Positions 1 through 6,853 of a stretch of DNA of 9,999 nt are shown in pieces. Every line of letters begins with the position of its first letter. The first letter of the stretch is position 1. Where the stretch lies: positions 1-9,999 of the forward strand of contig JBBECD010000259.1 in the NCBI GenBank assembly GCA_040881995.1. Direction: 5' to 3'. A program made the position numbers and the translations under genes. The stretch is from JAQCEJ01 sp040881995 (lineage in GTDB: Bacteria; Planctomycetota; Planctomycetia; Planctomycetales; Planctomycetaceae). The notes beneath the pieces are model-generated. The model was not told the origin of the DNA and ran no database searches. It was given only the letters and a program-made list of their open reading frames with translations.

Positions 1-1
1 G

Positions 2-196
2 ATGGCCGAGCGCGAAGTCGGCGGGATCGGAACCGCCAAACCCGATCTGTATCAAGAAGCATTCGAAGCGCTGGTGAGTCTCGGTTACACCGCCGGCGAA
101 GCCCGCGCCAAGATTGACGATTTCCTCGAAAAGGGGAATAAACTCAAATCGGTCGAGGATTTTATCACCGAGCTGTATCGGCAAGACAGGCGATAG
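2..196 (+). CDS. ruvA: Holliday junction helicase subunit RuvA, C-terminal end (partial)
   Basis: This is the last 64 residues of a gene that starts before the window; the ATG at position 2 is probably internal. The segment from about residue 16 onward (EAFEALVSLGYTAGEARAKI) has the look of RuvA domain III, the small three-helix UBA-like domain that follows a flexible linker and contacts RuvB. Full RuvA is about 200 residues; it binds four-way junctions as a tetramer and loads the RuvB motor for branch migration in recombinational repair. The RuvA name rests on this short domain only, so another protein with a UBA-like tail cannot be excluded. The gene ends in TAG and is followed at once by an AT-rich repeat, with thpR converging from the other strand. 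Confidence 0.72.
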   Translation: MAEREVGGIGTAKPDLYQEAFEALVSLGYTAGEARAKIDDFLEKGNKLKSVEDFITELYRQDRR

Positions 197-347
<151 letters not shown>

Positions 348-350
<3 letters not shown>

Positions 351-917
351 CCGCGCCAGCGGACACGATCTGAGCACCGTATACTCCGGCCCGTGCGGCG
401 TCAGTTCGGATGCATACAGACAAATCCCATCAACGGCGAATTCGCCGAATGAGGTCTCGCGGTTGGCGTCCAACAGATCGAGCAGACTCCGCGGCGGTTT
501 CGCCTTGACGCGGGCCAGCGTGAGATGCGGTGAAAACGTGCGTTCCTCGGGCTCGAAGCCGAAGTCGCACATTGCCAGTTCGAACCCCGCCGCCATCGCG
601 ACCAGCGTTTCGGCACGTTGCATTCCGATCCAGATGACGGCGGGCCGCTGCGCATGAGGAAAGACGCCGAGGCCGCGCAGATCGACGCGATGGGGGGCGA
701 ACGTCGAGGCGACGTCGGCGATCGCGTTGCCGATCGATTCAATCTGATCCTCGGGCGTGTCGCCCAGGAATTTCAGCGTCACGTGCAGCTTCGCTTCGTC
801 CGCCGGTTTGATCGCGCTTCCCATCGCCTTCAGTTCGCGCAACACCTCGCTCAACGCGGGGGACGCCGGCGCCGCGACGCCGATGAACGTTCGAATTAAC
901 GCTGACGTTTTTGCCAT
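348..917 (-). CDS. thpR: RNA 2',3'-cyclic phosphodiesterase (2H phosphoesterase family)
   Basis: This 189-residue cytoplasmic protein has the two HxTx motifs that define the 2H (LigT/ThpR) family: His45-Val-Thr47-Leu within KLHVTLKFLGD, and His131-Leu-Thr133-Leu within FSPHLTLARVK. In this family the two histidines hydrolyse RNA 2',3'-cyclic phosphate ends to 2'-phosphates; the E. coli member was first described as a 2'-5' RNA ligase. Length and motif spacing are normal, and the N-terminal IRTFIGV matches the usual first beta strand. The ATG at 917 is the only sensible start: it lies inside the 3' end of tex (22-nt overlap) and lacks a strong Shine-Dalgarno sequence, which suggests translational coupling to tex. 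The stop codon lies at the edge of the repeat element at 197-350. The natural substrate is not shown by the sequence. Confidence 0.93.
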
Positions 918-3346
918 AACTGTTTCAACTCATCGAAGCCGCGCAGCGTCTTTCCGGCGGCTTCCGGCGGCAACGACATGTCGTCGTGAGACGTCGGTTG
1001 CGGCTCGGGCTGATCGGCACGAATTTTTTTCGCCGGGCCTTCAGTGTCTCGATCACGTCGGTCGGACTGCGTTTGTTCTCGCCGCTTTTGACCGGAGCTC
1101 TGCTCCTGCGAGCCCTTCGGCGCAGCGGCAACCGCAGCCGCTTTCTTCGTCCGCTCCTGACCGGGGGGAATCATCGTCAACGAGACGCGGCGGCGCTCGG
1201 GATCGATCTCCAGCACCCAGGCGGAGACGACATCCCCCACCGAGACCACTTCGTGCGGACTGCGCACGTATTCGGTCGACAACTGGCTGATATGGACGAG
1301 TGCGCTGTCCTTGAGACCGATGTCGACAAACACGCCGAAGTCGACGACGTTAAGCACGGTCCCTTTAAGTTCCATGCCGATCGTGACGTCCGAAAGTTTG
1401 AGTATCCCCTTCTTGAAGCACGGGGTGGGCAAGTCGACGCGGGGATCGCGACCCGGGCGGGCCAGCGATTCGAGAATATCCGTCAACGTGGTCACGCCGA
1501 TCTTGAGTTCATCGGCCAGACGCTGTTTTTCTTCCCGGCCGAGCCCCTGCATTTGTGCTTCGCTGATGCGGCAGGTCTGCACCGCATCTCCCGAACTCAC
1601 CGGCAGCCGGGCGAATAAGTCCTTGACCACATGATACGTCTCGGGATGAATCCACGTGCGGTCGAGCGGTTCGTCGCCATCGGCGATTTTCAAGAAACCC
1701 GCCGCCTGCGTGAAGCGCGTTTCTCCCACGCCGGCGACTTCGCGGAGTTGGTCCCGCGTCTGAAACCGGCCATGTTCGTTGCGCCAGGCGACGATGCGCT
1801 GAGCCAACACCTGATTGAGTCCCGAGACATATTTCAGCAGCGGGGCGCTTGCGGTATTGAGATCGACGCCGACGTAGTTTACGCACGACTCGATCACGTC
1901 GTCGAGCGACGACCGCAGCATTTTCGGGTCGACGTCGTGCTGATACATGCCGATGCCGAGATGTTCGGGGTCGATTTTCACGAGTTCGCTGAGCGGATCG
2001 AGCAGCCGGCGTCCGAGCGAAATCGTCCCCCGCACGGTGGCGTCGAAATCGGGAAACTCTTCGCGGGCGATCGGGCTCGCCGAATAGATGCTCGCCCCCG
2101 CCTCGTTCACGATCAGATACCGCACGTCGGGGCACAGTTCGGCGATCATCTCCGAGACGAGTTCTTCGGTTTCGCGGCAGCCCGTGCCGTTGCCGATCGC
2201 GACGAGGAGCACGTTCCACGACTTGAGCAATTCCGCCAATCGCGACTTCGCCACCAACTGGCGTTCCGCCGAACCGGTGACGTAAACCACGTCGTTCGCC
2301 AGACACATGCCGTTTTCGTCGAGGACGGCGACTTTGCAGCCGGTGCGATATCCGGGATCGATCGCCAGCACGCGGCGGCCGCGCACCGGCGGTTGCAACA
2401 AGAGTTTGCGAAGATTCTCCGTGAAAACCTTCACGGCCTGCGATTGAGCCCGCTCGGTCAACTCGCGGCGGAATTCCCGTTCGAGACTCGGAACCAGCAA
2501 ACGCGATAACGCCTCCCGGGCGCATTGACGAAGAAAATCGGCAAACCGGTCTTGCGAGAGGTCGAGACACTTCTCGATCGTGGCGAGCGCCTCGGCGTCA
2601 TCCCAGGCCCATTTGATTTTCAGCACGCCCAGCCGCTCGCCGCGATTGATCGCCAGCGCCCGGTGCGGCGGAATCTGCATGACCCGCTCGGAATAATCGA
2701 AGTAATCGCGAAACGCCTGACCTGACGCCTCGGCCTCCTTCGACGCGGTCACCTGAAAACGCCCACTGTGCCGCGCGGTTTTGCGCAAGTCGTTGCGAAC
2801 GTTGATTTCTTCGCTGATCCGTTCGGCGAGCAAATCGCGAACGCCCCGCAGCACGTCGTCGACGGTTTCGAGTCCGTTTTCGGGAGAGAGATATTTTTCC
2901 GCCTCGGCCTGCAAGTCGACGACGGCCTCATCGCGATCCCAGATCTGGCGGGCGAAACCTTCCAGACCCTGCCGGCGGGCGGTCTCGGCGCGCGTCAACC
3001 GTTTGGGACGATACGGAAGATAGAGGTCTTCGAGATGCTTCAGGCTCGTCGACTGCAGAATTTCCTCGCGGAGCGGATCGGTCAAATGCCCTTGCGTTTC
3101 GAGCAGCCGAAGAATCGTGGCCGCTCGCTCGGTAATTTGCCGCTGCACGCGAATCCGCTCTTGAATGGCGCGCAGCTCCACTTCGTTGAGATGGCCGGTC
3201 TGTTCCTTGCGGTAACGGGTTAAAAAGGGAATCGTGTTTCCCTCATCCAACAACGCGACCGTGGCGGCAACCTGGTCTTCTCTCAGTTGCAGTTCGTTCG
3301 CGATTCGGGAGTAGTCGATCTTAACGAGGTCGTCCATGTACGTCAT
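896..3346 (-). CDS. tex: Transcription accessory protein Tex, S1 RNA-binding domain protein
   Basis: This 816-residue protein has the full Tex architecture. A helical N-terminal region (about 1-200, with IPFLTRYRKEQTG at 39-51) is followed by a YqgF/RNase H-like domain from about 324 (RVLAIDPGYRTGCKVAVLD) with the family signature NEAGASIYSAS at 414-424. A helix-hairpin-helix region spans about 496-554, and an S1 domain about 654-726 (GTVLNVVDFGVFVDIG). Tex proteins bind nucleic acid and are linked to transcription and expression of some virulence or toxin genes; the biochemical role is not well settled. After the S1 domain comes an 85-90 residue tail rich in K, R, Q, E and D, probably disordered, ending in a likely helix (FDELKQLWQKRQR). 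ATG at 3346 is used here; Met4 (3337) is an alternative, and neither has a strong ribosome site. It is the first gene of a pair with thpR. Confidence 0.97.
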   Translation of the reverse strand: MTYMDDLVKIDYSRIANELQLREDQVAATVALLDEGNTIPFLTRYRKEQTGHLNEVELRAIQERIRVQRQITERAATILRLLETQGHLTDPLREEILQSTSLKHLEDLYLPYRPKRLTRAETARRQGLEGFARQIWDRDEAVVDLQAEAEKYLSPENGLETVDDVLRGVRDLLAERISEEINVRNDLRKTARHSGRFQVTASKEAEASGQAFRDYFDYSERVMQIPPHRALAINRGERLGVLKIKWAWDDAEALATIEKCLDLSQDRFADFLRQCAREALSRLLVPSLEREFRRELTERAQSQAVKVFTENLRKLLLQPPVRGRRVLAIDPGYRTGCKVAVLDENGMCLANDVVYVTGSAERQLVAKSRLAELLKSWNVLLVAIGNGTGCRETEELVSEMIAELCPDVRYLIVNEAGASIYSASPIAREEFPDFDATVRGTISLGRRLLDPLSELVKIDPEHLGIGMYQHDVDPKMLRSSLDDVIESCVNYVGVDLNTASAPLLKYVSGLNQVLAQRIVAWRNEHGRFQTRDQLREVAGVGETRFTQAAGFLKIADGDEPLDRTWIHPETYHVVKDLFARLPVSSGDAVQTCRISEAQMQGLGREEKQRLADELKIGVTTLTDILESLARPGRDPRVDLPTPCFKKGILKLSDVTIGMELKGTVLNVVDFGVFVDIGLKDSALVHISQLSTEYVRSPHEVVSVGDVVSAWVLEIDPERRRVSLTMIPPGQERTKKAAAVAAAPKGSQEQSSGQKRREQTQSDRRDRDTEGPAKKIRADQPEPQPTSHDDMSLPPEAAGKTLRGFDELKQLWQKRQR

Positions 3347-3496
3347 TGATTCTCAGCGTCGGGTAGTTCTCGTTCGGAGGCGTCACCATTCCACCAATGA
3401 GAAATCGAATATCCTCACTTCGATTCGCATCAGCGGCGTCCAGGGGGCAGGAGTATGGTAACGAAACCGATGAGAAGGTCCAAATCAAACCTTGCA

Positions 3497-3519
3497 CAAT
3501 CGGCAAAAATTGCCGATTG
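3497..3519. promoter_or_regulatory. Perfect 10-bp inverted repeat upstream of tex (candidate operator)
   Basis: CAATCGGCAA and its exact complement TTGCCGATTG are separated by AAA. The site lies about 150 bp upstream of the tex start and about 310 bp upstream of the 71-aa gene. Neither strand has a T-run after the stem, so a classical intrinsic terminator is unlikely; a binding site for a dimeric regulator or a dispersed palindrome both fit. The symmetry is seen directly; the function is inferred. Confidence 0.4.
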
Positions 3520-3720
3520 CCTTCAGTCTCTGCATCGCCTGCCGTTGACGTGTTCCGTGTTGTGGCGTCAGTTCGTTCTGCCGAATCGGCCGGTCGGCGC
3601 GGAACAAAAGCCATTTTCAGCGGATGGCCGCTGCACCCGCGATAGTCATTTCCGCCGGTCCAAGTCCTCTATCATTGCGAAATTCATTCGATTCCGCAAT
3701 TTCGTCACCTCCCTTAAAGT

Positions 3721-3750
3721 CGGAATTATCGGCACGTCGATAATTAACCG
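3721..3750. promoter_or_regulatory. AT-rich hairpin upstream of the 71-aa gene
   Basis: AATTATCG (3724-3731) pairs exactly with CGATAATT (3738-3745) across a 6-base loop; outer CGG and CCG extend the stem past a two-base bulge. It lies 80-110 bp upstream of the 71-aa start, in the expected promoter zone. It could be an operator or the stem of a leader transcript; the sequence does not decide this. Confidence 0.35.
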
Positions 3751-3817
3751 CAGACGACTGACATCATTATCCTGCGGTTCTTTGCGTTCTCTTCTCGCGC
3801 GGGACATGGTGGTTCAT

Positions 3818-3823
3818 GGAGGA
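3818..3823 (+). promoter_or_regulatory. Shine-Dalgarno site fixing the start of the 71-aa gene
   Basis: GGAGGA lies 7 nt before the ATG at 3831. An in-frame ATG at 3816 overlaps this site and would give five extra residues, so 3831 is the better start. Confidence 0.75.
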
Positions 3824-3830
3824 ATCGCGA

Positions 3831-4046
3831 ATGCGGCCCCGTTTGAAACTGTACACCGGAGACGAATGCGAGTCGTTTGCGCCGGAGAAGATCAGCGTAA
3901 GACTCGGCGACATCTCGCAGGCATTGGCCGACGCCGTCGTCAGAAATCGGAACTGGGTGTTCGACTTCGCCGACGATGAAGTGCAGATTCCTTCCGATCT
4001 CTACGAAGTCATTTCGGCCTACTGGAATCTCCGGCCCGGTGCCTGA
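3831..4046 (+). CDS. Conserved-type hypothetical protein, 71 aa
   Basis: I recognise no named domain. The product is a small soluble protein with no signal peptide or membrane segment. Its features are a basic start (MRPRLKLYTG), an ISVRLGDISQALADAV segment that looks like an amphipathic helix, an acidic patch (DFADDEVQIP) and an aromatic end (YEVISAYWNLRP). A strong, well-spaced ribosome site and ordinary GC-rich codon use support expression. From memory it resembles short hypothetical proteins found across planctomycetes, but I cannot confirm this without a search. It is followed 66 nt later by the 105-aa gene on the same strand, so the two may share a transcript. No function can be assigned. 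Confidence 0.8.
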   Translation: MRPRLKLYTGDECESFAPEKISVRLGDISQALADAVVRNRNWVFDFADDEVQIPSDLYEVISAYWNLRPGA

Positions 4047-4112
4047 ACGTCGCCGCCGCCTGCCCGTTCGTCATCCAAAAGACGTTCGACAGCGGCCGCG
4101 CAAAGGAAACCT

Positions 4113-4430
4113 ATGTCCTCGCGCTGGGTGACTGGCATCTGTCTCGGCGGCGGACTGGCATTGATCGCCAGCGGCATCGCACAGACCGTCTTCGTCCGAA
4201 CGCCGGCCCGACCGCACGGGTCGAATCGCGGCAACGTTCCTCTACCCGTCGATCCGGCGACCGCGGCAGCAATCGACGCCGTCAATGAATTCTTTTCGGC
4301 GCCCCCTCCCGGCGACCAGGCCTCGCCCGAGGATCTCGAACTCACAAACGAATTCTCCCGCGCGCTCAAAGATCGCAGCGGGGTGAGCGTGTCGCGATCC
4401 GCTCACAACGGGGCGTCGGTGACGCGCTGA
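4113..4430 (+). CDS. Small single-pass membrane or exported protein, 105 aa, hypothetical
   Basis: The first 25 residues form a hydrophobic helix after a short basic start (SSRWVTGICLGGGLALIASG), fitting an uncleaved anchor or a signal peptide; there is no lipobox cysteine at the expected place. The rest is hydrophilic, with a Pro/Arg linker (RTPARPHG), a region rich in Ala and Asp, an acidic stretch (DQASPEDLELTNEF) and a Ser/Arg-rich end. AAGGAA at 4103-4108, 4 nt before the ATG, is an acceptable ribosome site. I recognise no family. The reading frame is short, but the ribosome site and the export-type N-terminus make a real gene more likely than not. Confidence 0.6.
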   Translation: MSSRWVTGICLGGGLALIASGIAQTVFVRTPARPHGSNRGNVPLPVDPATAAAIDAVNEFFSAPPPGDQASPEDLELTNEFSRALKDRSGVSVSRSAHNGASVTR

Positions 4431-4492
4431 GTTCGCATGTCACTTCGATATTCGTCATTTGCAACGACTACAAGACTCGCCACGATTCGTGT

Positions 4493-4498
4493 TACAAT
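4493..4498 (+). promoter_or_regulatory. Possible -10 box upstream of the glycerate kinase gene
   Basis: TACAAT lies 50 nt before the kinase ATG and differs from the TATAAT consensus at one base. No good -35 box sits at the right distance (4470-4475 reads ACAAGA), so this is only a weak candidate. Confidence 0.28.
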
Positions 4499-4548
4499 CG
4501 GACATCGTTCGAAGTTCGACATCAAACACCATCGTGTGACGGCGAATC

Positions 4549-5931
4549 ATGACGGCATCTGCGACTTCCCCCGATAAGCTGACATCCGACGCCCTCGCGA
4601 TCTGGCGCGCGGGTATTGCCGCTGTCGATTCGGCACGGCTGGTCACCGAAGCCGTGCATGTGACGGGCGGTCAACTGTCGCTCGCCGGTGAAACGCTCGA
4701 CTTGCGACGCCTTGGCCGGCTGATCGTCGTCGGGGCCGGCAAAGCCGGGGCGGGAATGGCGCGCGGGTTTGAAGGCGCTCTGGGCTCGGCGCTGGTCGCA
4801 GAGAAACTCAGCGGTTGGATGAATGTCCCCGCCGATTGCGTTTCGTCGCTCGAAAAAATTCACCTGCACGCCGCCCGCCCGGCGGGACTCAACGAGCCGA
4901 CTCAGGAAGGAGTCGACGGAGCGGAGCGCATTCTGGAACTCGTGTCGCACGCCCAGCCGGAGGACGTCGTTGTCGTCCTCCTCTCCGGCGGGGGCAGCGC
5001 ACTCCTCCCCGCGCCGAAAGAGGGGATGACGCTCGCCGACAAGCAGATCGTCACTCGGCTGCTGATGCAGCGCGGGGCGGCGATATACGAGTTGAACACC
5101 GTCCGCAAACATCTTTCCAAAATTAAAGGAGGCGGACTCGCCCGCGCCTGCCGCGCCGGATTGATGATCGGCCTCATCATTTCCGACGTCAGCGGCGATC
5201 CGCTCGACATCATCGCCTCGGGACCGACGGTTCCCGACACGTCGACGCCGCGGCAAGCGTGGGACATCCTGACGCGATTTGTGCCGAACCGGGATGAGAT
5301 TCCCGGCAACGTCCGCCGGGTCTTCGAGCGCGAGACGGATTCGCCCGTCTCGTCGGCGATGGCTTCGGCTCAAATCGCCGCTCGCGTTAAAAACGTCGTT
5401 CTGGGCAACAACGCCACCGCGCTGCGAGCCGCTGAACAACACGCCGTCTCGCTTGGATACCGCGTGATGAATCTCGGTTCGAATCATCAGGGCGTTGCCC
5501 GCGACGTCGGTGCCGAACTCGCCGAATTGTGCCGCCATCAGCGGAAACAACGGGAACCCGGCTTGCCGCCGGTCTGTCTGCTCAGCGGAGGCGAACCGGT
5601 CGTCCATCTTGTTCCCACGAAACAGCCGCGCAAAGGGGGCCGCAATCAGGAACTCGCACTCGCGGCACTCGATCGGCTTTGGCCGACGGGCTGCGAGGGA
5701 ATGGTCATTCTCTCCGGTGGAACCGACGGCGAAGACGGCCCGACCGACGCCGCCGGGGCGTACGTCGATCAGTCGATCTGGACCGCGGCCCGCGAACGGA
5801 ATTTGCATCCGCACGATTTTCTGGCGATGAACGACGCCTATCACTTTTTCGAAAAAGCGGGCGGGCTGATCATCACCGGCCCGACGCACACGAATGTGAT
5901 GGACGTCCGCGTGGGGCTTGTCGAGGGATGA
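4549..5931 (+). CDS. gckA: Glycerate 2-kinase, class II (DUF4147/MOFRL type)
   Basis: This 460-residue cytoplasmic enzyme should phosphorylate D-glycerate with ATP to 2-phosphoglycerate, feeding C2/C3 acid or serine-derived carbon into lower glycolysis. The N-terminal DUF4147 part shows VVGAGKAGAGMA (60-71), LLSGGGSALLPAP (144-156), the RKHLSKIKGGGLAR segment (186-199) and ISDVSGDPLDIIASGPTVPD (211-230). The C-terminal MOFRL part shows LLSGGEPVV (344-352), GGRNQELALAAL (363-374), LSGGTDGEDGPTDAAGAYVD (388-407) and TGPTHTNVMD (443-452). All the blocks I expect are present and the length is normal, so it looks intact. No strong ribosome site precedes the ATG. The stop codon overlaps a 19-base repeat shared with the right edge of the window. 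Hydroxypyruvate reductase has been used as a name for members of this family, but kinase is the better call. Confidence 0.93.
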   Translation: MTASATSPDKLTSDALAIWRAGIAAVDSARLVTEAVHVTGGQLSLAGETLDLRRLGRLIVVGAGKAGAGMARGFEGALGSALVAEKLSGWMNVPADCVSSLEKIHLHAARPAGLNEPTQEGVDGAERILELVSHAQPEDVVVVLLSGGGSALLPAPKEGMTLADKQIVTRLLMQRGAAIYELNTVRKHLSKIKGGGLARACRAGLMIGLIISDVSGDPLDIIASGPTVPDTSTPRQAWDILTRFVPNRDEIPGNVRRVFERETDSPVSSAMASAQIAARVKNVVLGNNATALRAAEQHAVSLGYRVMNLGSNHQGVARDVGAELAELCRHQRKQREPGLPPVCLLSGGEPVVHLVPTKQPRKGGRNQELALAALDRLWPTGCEGMVILSGGTDGEDGPTDAAGAYVDQSIWTAARERNLHPHDFLAMNDAYHFFEKAGGLIITGPTHTNVMDVRVGLVEG

Positions 5932-5944
5932 GGGATGAGTCAGA
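5926..5944 (+). repeat. 19-bp direct repeat, copy 1 (overlaps the glycerate kinase stop codon)
   Basis: GGATGAGGGATGAGTCAGA occurs here and exactly again at 9762-9780. The first bases include the last codon and TGA stop of the kinase gene. A 19-base exact match 3.8 kb apart is unlikely by chance and points to a dispersed intergenic word. Confidence 0.85.
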
Positions 5945-6025
5945 ATTTATTGGCGTATAAAAAACGAAAGCGTTGTCGCCCTAAAGATCTGGCATTGAGT
6001 AAACCCCATTCGGAATGAATGCCCC

Positions 6026-6436
6026 ATGTTCGAAACCTTCGATCACACCGCCGACATCGGACTCCGCATTCGTGCGGCGACGGAAGCCGATCTTTTTTGC
6101 GACGCCGGCCGCGGATTGTTTTCGCTGCTCGTGGACAACATCGATGACGTGCGCCCCAATCAGAGCCTGGACTTCGAAATCACCGGCGAGGACCGGGAAT
6201 ACCTGCTGTTCGACTGGCTCAACGAACTGCTCTATCGCTTCGAGACCGAGAAATGGCTGTTCGCCGAGTTCGCAGTACGGCTCACTCCCGACGGACTCAC
6301 CGCCACGGCGACCGGCGAACCCTTCGACGCCGATCGGCATCGCCTCAGCCACGAAGTCAAAGCCGTGACGTATCATCATCTCGTGTTGGAACAGAACGAA
6401 AGCGGCTGGCTCGCCGAAGTGATTTTCGACATCTGA
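6026..6436 (+). CDS. Archease, activator of the RNA ligase RtcB
   Basis: This 136-residue protein matches archease throughout. The N-terminal signature FDHTADIGLRIRA (residues 5-17) carries the conserved acidic metal-site residues Asp6 and Asp10. LLFDWLNELLYRFE (60-73) and HEVKAVTYHHL (109-119) are core blocks, and the protein ends in the typical VIFDI, with Asp135. Archease helps RtcB take up GTP and form the RtcB-GMP intermediate, which allows multiple turnover. The metal site and partner are known for the family; here they are inferred from the motifs. The start at 6026 has GGAA about 10 nt upstream; two nearby upstream ATGs are out of frame. rtcB is the next gene downstream on the same strand, which strongly supports the pairing, but 417 nt of repeats separate them. 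Confidence 0.95.
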   Translation: MFETFDHTADIGLRIRAATEADLFCDAGRGLFSLLVDNIDDVRPNQSLDFEITGEDREYLLFDWLNELLYRFETEKWLFAEFAVRLTPDGLTATATGEPFDADRHRLSHEVKAVTYHHLVLEQNESGWLAEVIFDI

Positions 6437-6442
6437 TGAACC

Positions 6443-6481
6443 CCGCGGCAGAAAATGTGTCTCTGCAATGCGGCGTTTTTT
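6443..6481 (+). terminator. Possible intrinsic terminator after the archease gene
   Basis: CCGC...CAGA (from 6443) can pair with TCTG...GCGG (ending 6473) around an internal loop, and six T bases follow at 6476-6481. The stem is short and interrupted, so the call is tentative. If it works, rtcB needs its own promoter. Confidence 0.33.
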
Positions 6482-6542
6482 GGTATCATGCGGTGAGCCG
6501 CGACGCGGAGGGTTTCCGTAGCGGAGCGTTTTCTTTTAGTCG

Positions 6543-6589
6543 CCGGGGGGCATACGGTTTTTTCAATCCCCCCGGTCATTGACCGGGGG
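6543..6589. repeat. C/G-rich palindromic repeat with two alternative stems
   Basis: CCCCCGGTCA (6569-6578) and TGACCGGGGG (6580-6589) are perfect complements flanking one base. Upstream CCGGGGGG (6543-6550) is an exact complement of CCCCCCGG (6568-6575), so two stems compete for the same bases. No T-run follows on either strand, which argues against a simple terminator. I associate this AATGACCGGGGG-type palindrome with dispersed planctomycete intergenic repeats, from memory only. It sits in the long leader between archease and rtcB. Confidence 0.7.
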
Positions 6590-6611
6590 CTAAGAAGGCA
6601 AATGCGAAGAA

Positions 6612-6831
6612 CGCTCGCTCGCGCTTTTTGAAGTTGCGCTATTTCTTCTCTTTCTCCCTCTCCCTCCGGGAGAGGGCCGGGGTGAGGGTGCCTTTATTCT
6701 TCGTACGTTTCGTTTGTTGTATGCTGATAAAAGGCACCCTCATCCGGCCTTCGGCCACCTTCTCCCGGAGGGAGAAGGATTAAATACGGCCGATCATAAA
6801 AACAGCGCAACGTCAAAACTTGCGCTTCGGG
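6612..6831 (+). repeat. Composite palindromic repeat element, copy 1
   Basis: The outer arms (GCGCTTTTTGAAGTTGCGCT at 6621-6640; its near complement at 6804-6825) enclose inner arms (about 6651-6696 and 6727-6778) built around GGGAGAGGG, GGTGAGGGTGCCTTT and their complements. Each inner arm has its own small palindrome, such as CTCCCGGAG. A spacer of about 30 nt lies at the centre. The left end reads CTCGCTCG and the right end CTTCGGG; copy 2 at 9637-9939 has the same ends in the opposite order. No reading frame is present. It resembles BIME or MITE-type non-autonomous repeats, and the element ends about 22 nt before the rtcB ATG. Confidence 0.85.
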
Positions 6832-6853
6832 CTAGTAAGGCAGCAGATCCATC

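Larger units (their letters stand above)
3347..3830. other. Divergent intergenic region between tex and the 71-aa gene
   Basis: This 484-nt gap separates tex (-) from the 71-aa gene (+) and should hold promoters for both. I see no convincing coding sequence: reading frames crossing it lack a properly spaced ribosome site and resemble no known protein. It contains a 10-bp perfect hairpin (3497-3519) and an AT-rich hairpin (3721-3750). No confident -35/-10 pair was found on either strand. Confidence 0.6.

Noticed and set aside
986..2509. Plus-strand open frames of 210 and 292 codons opposite tex, and a 353-codon minus frame within it
   Set aside because: tex covers the whole span with all its domains in order; the other frames are shadows with no motif.
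3321..3614. Minus-strand 97-codon frame overlapping the tex start
   Set aside because: Overlaps tex out of frame, has no ribosome site worth noting and crosses the palindrome at 3497-3519.
3455..3979. Plus-strand 174-codon frame crossing the tex / 71-aa gap
   Set aside because: AGGAG lies only one base before its ATG, it overlaps the better-supported 71-aa gene in another frame, and its product resembles nothing.
4522..5889. Long minus-strand open frame (455 codons) opposite the glycerate kinase gene
   Set aside because: It mirrors the well-recognised kinase; the composition is Arg/Gly-rich with no recognisable motif, as expected for the antisense frame of GC-rich coding DNA.
6569..6589. 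Intrinsic terminator upstream of rtcB
   Set aside because: The stem is perfect but no T-run follows on either strand; the T-run lies on the wrong side. Treated as a palindromic repeat.
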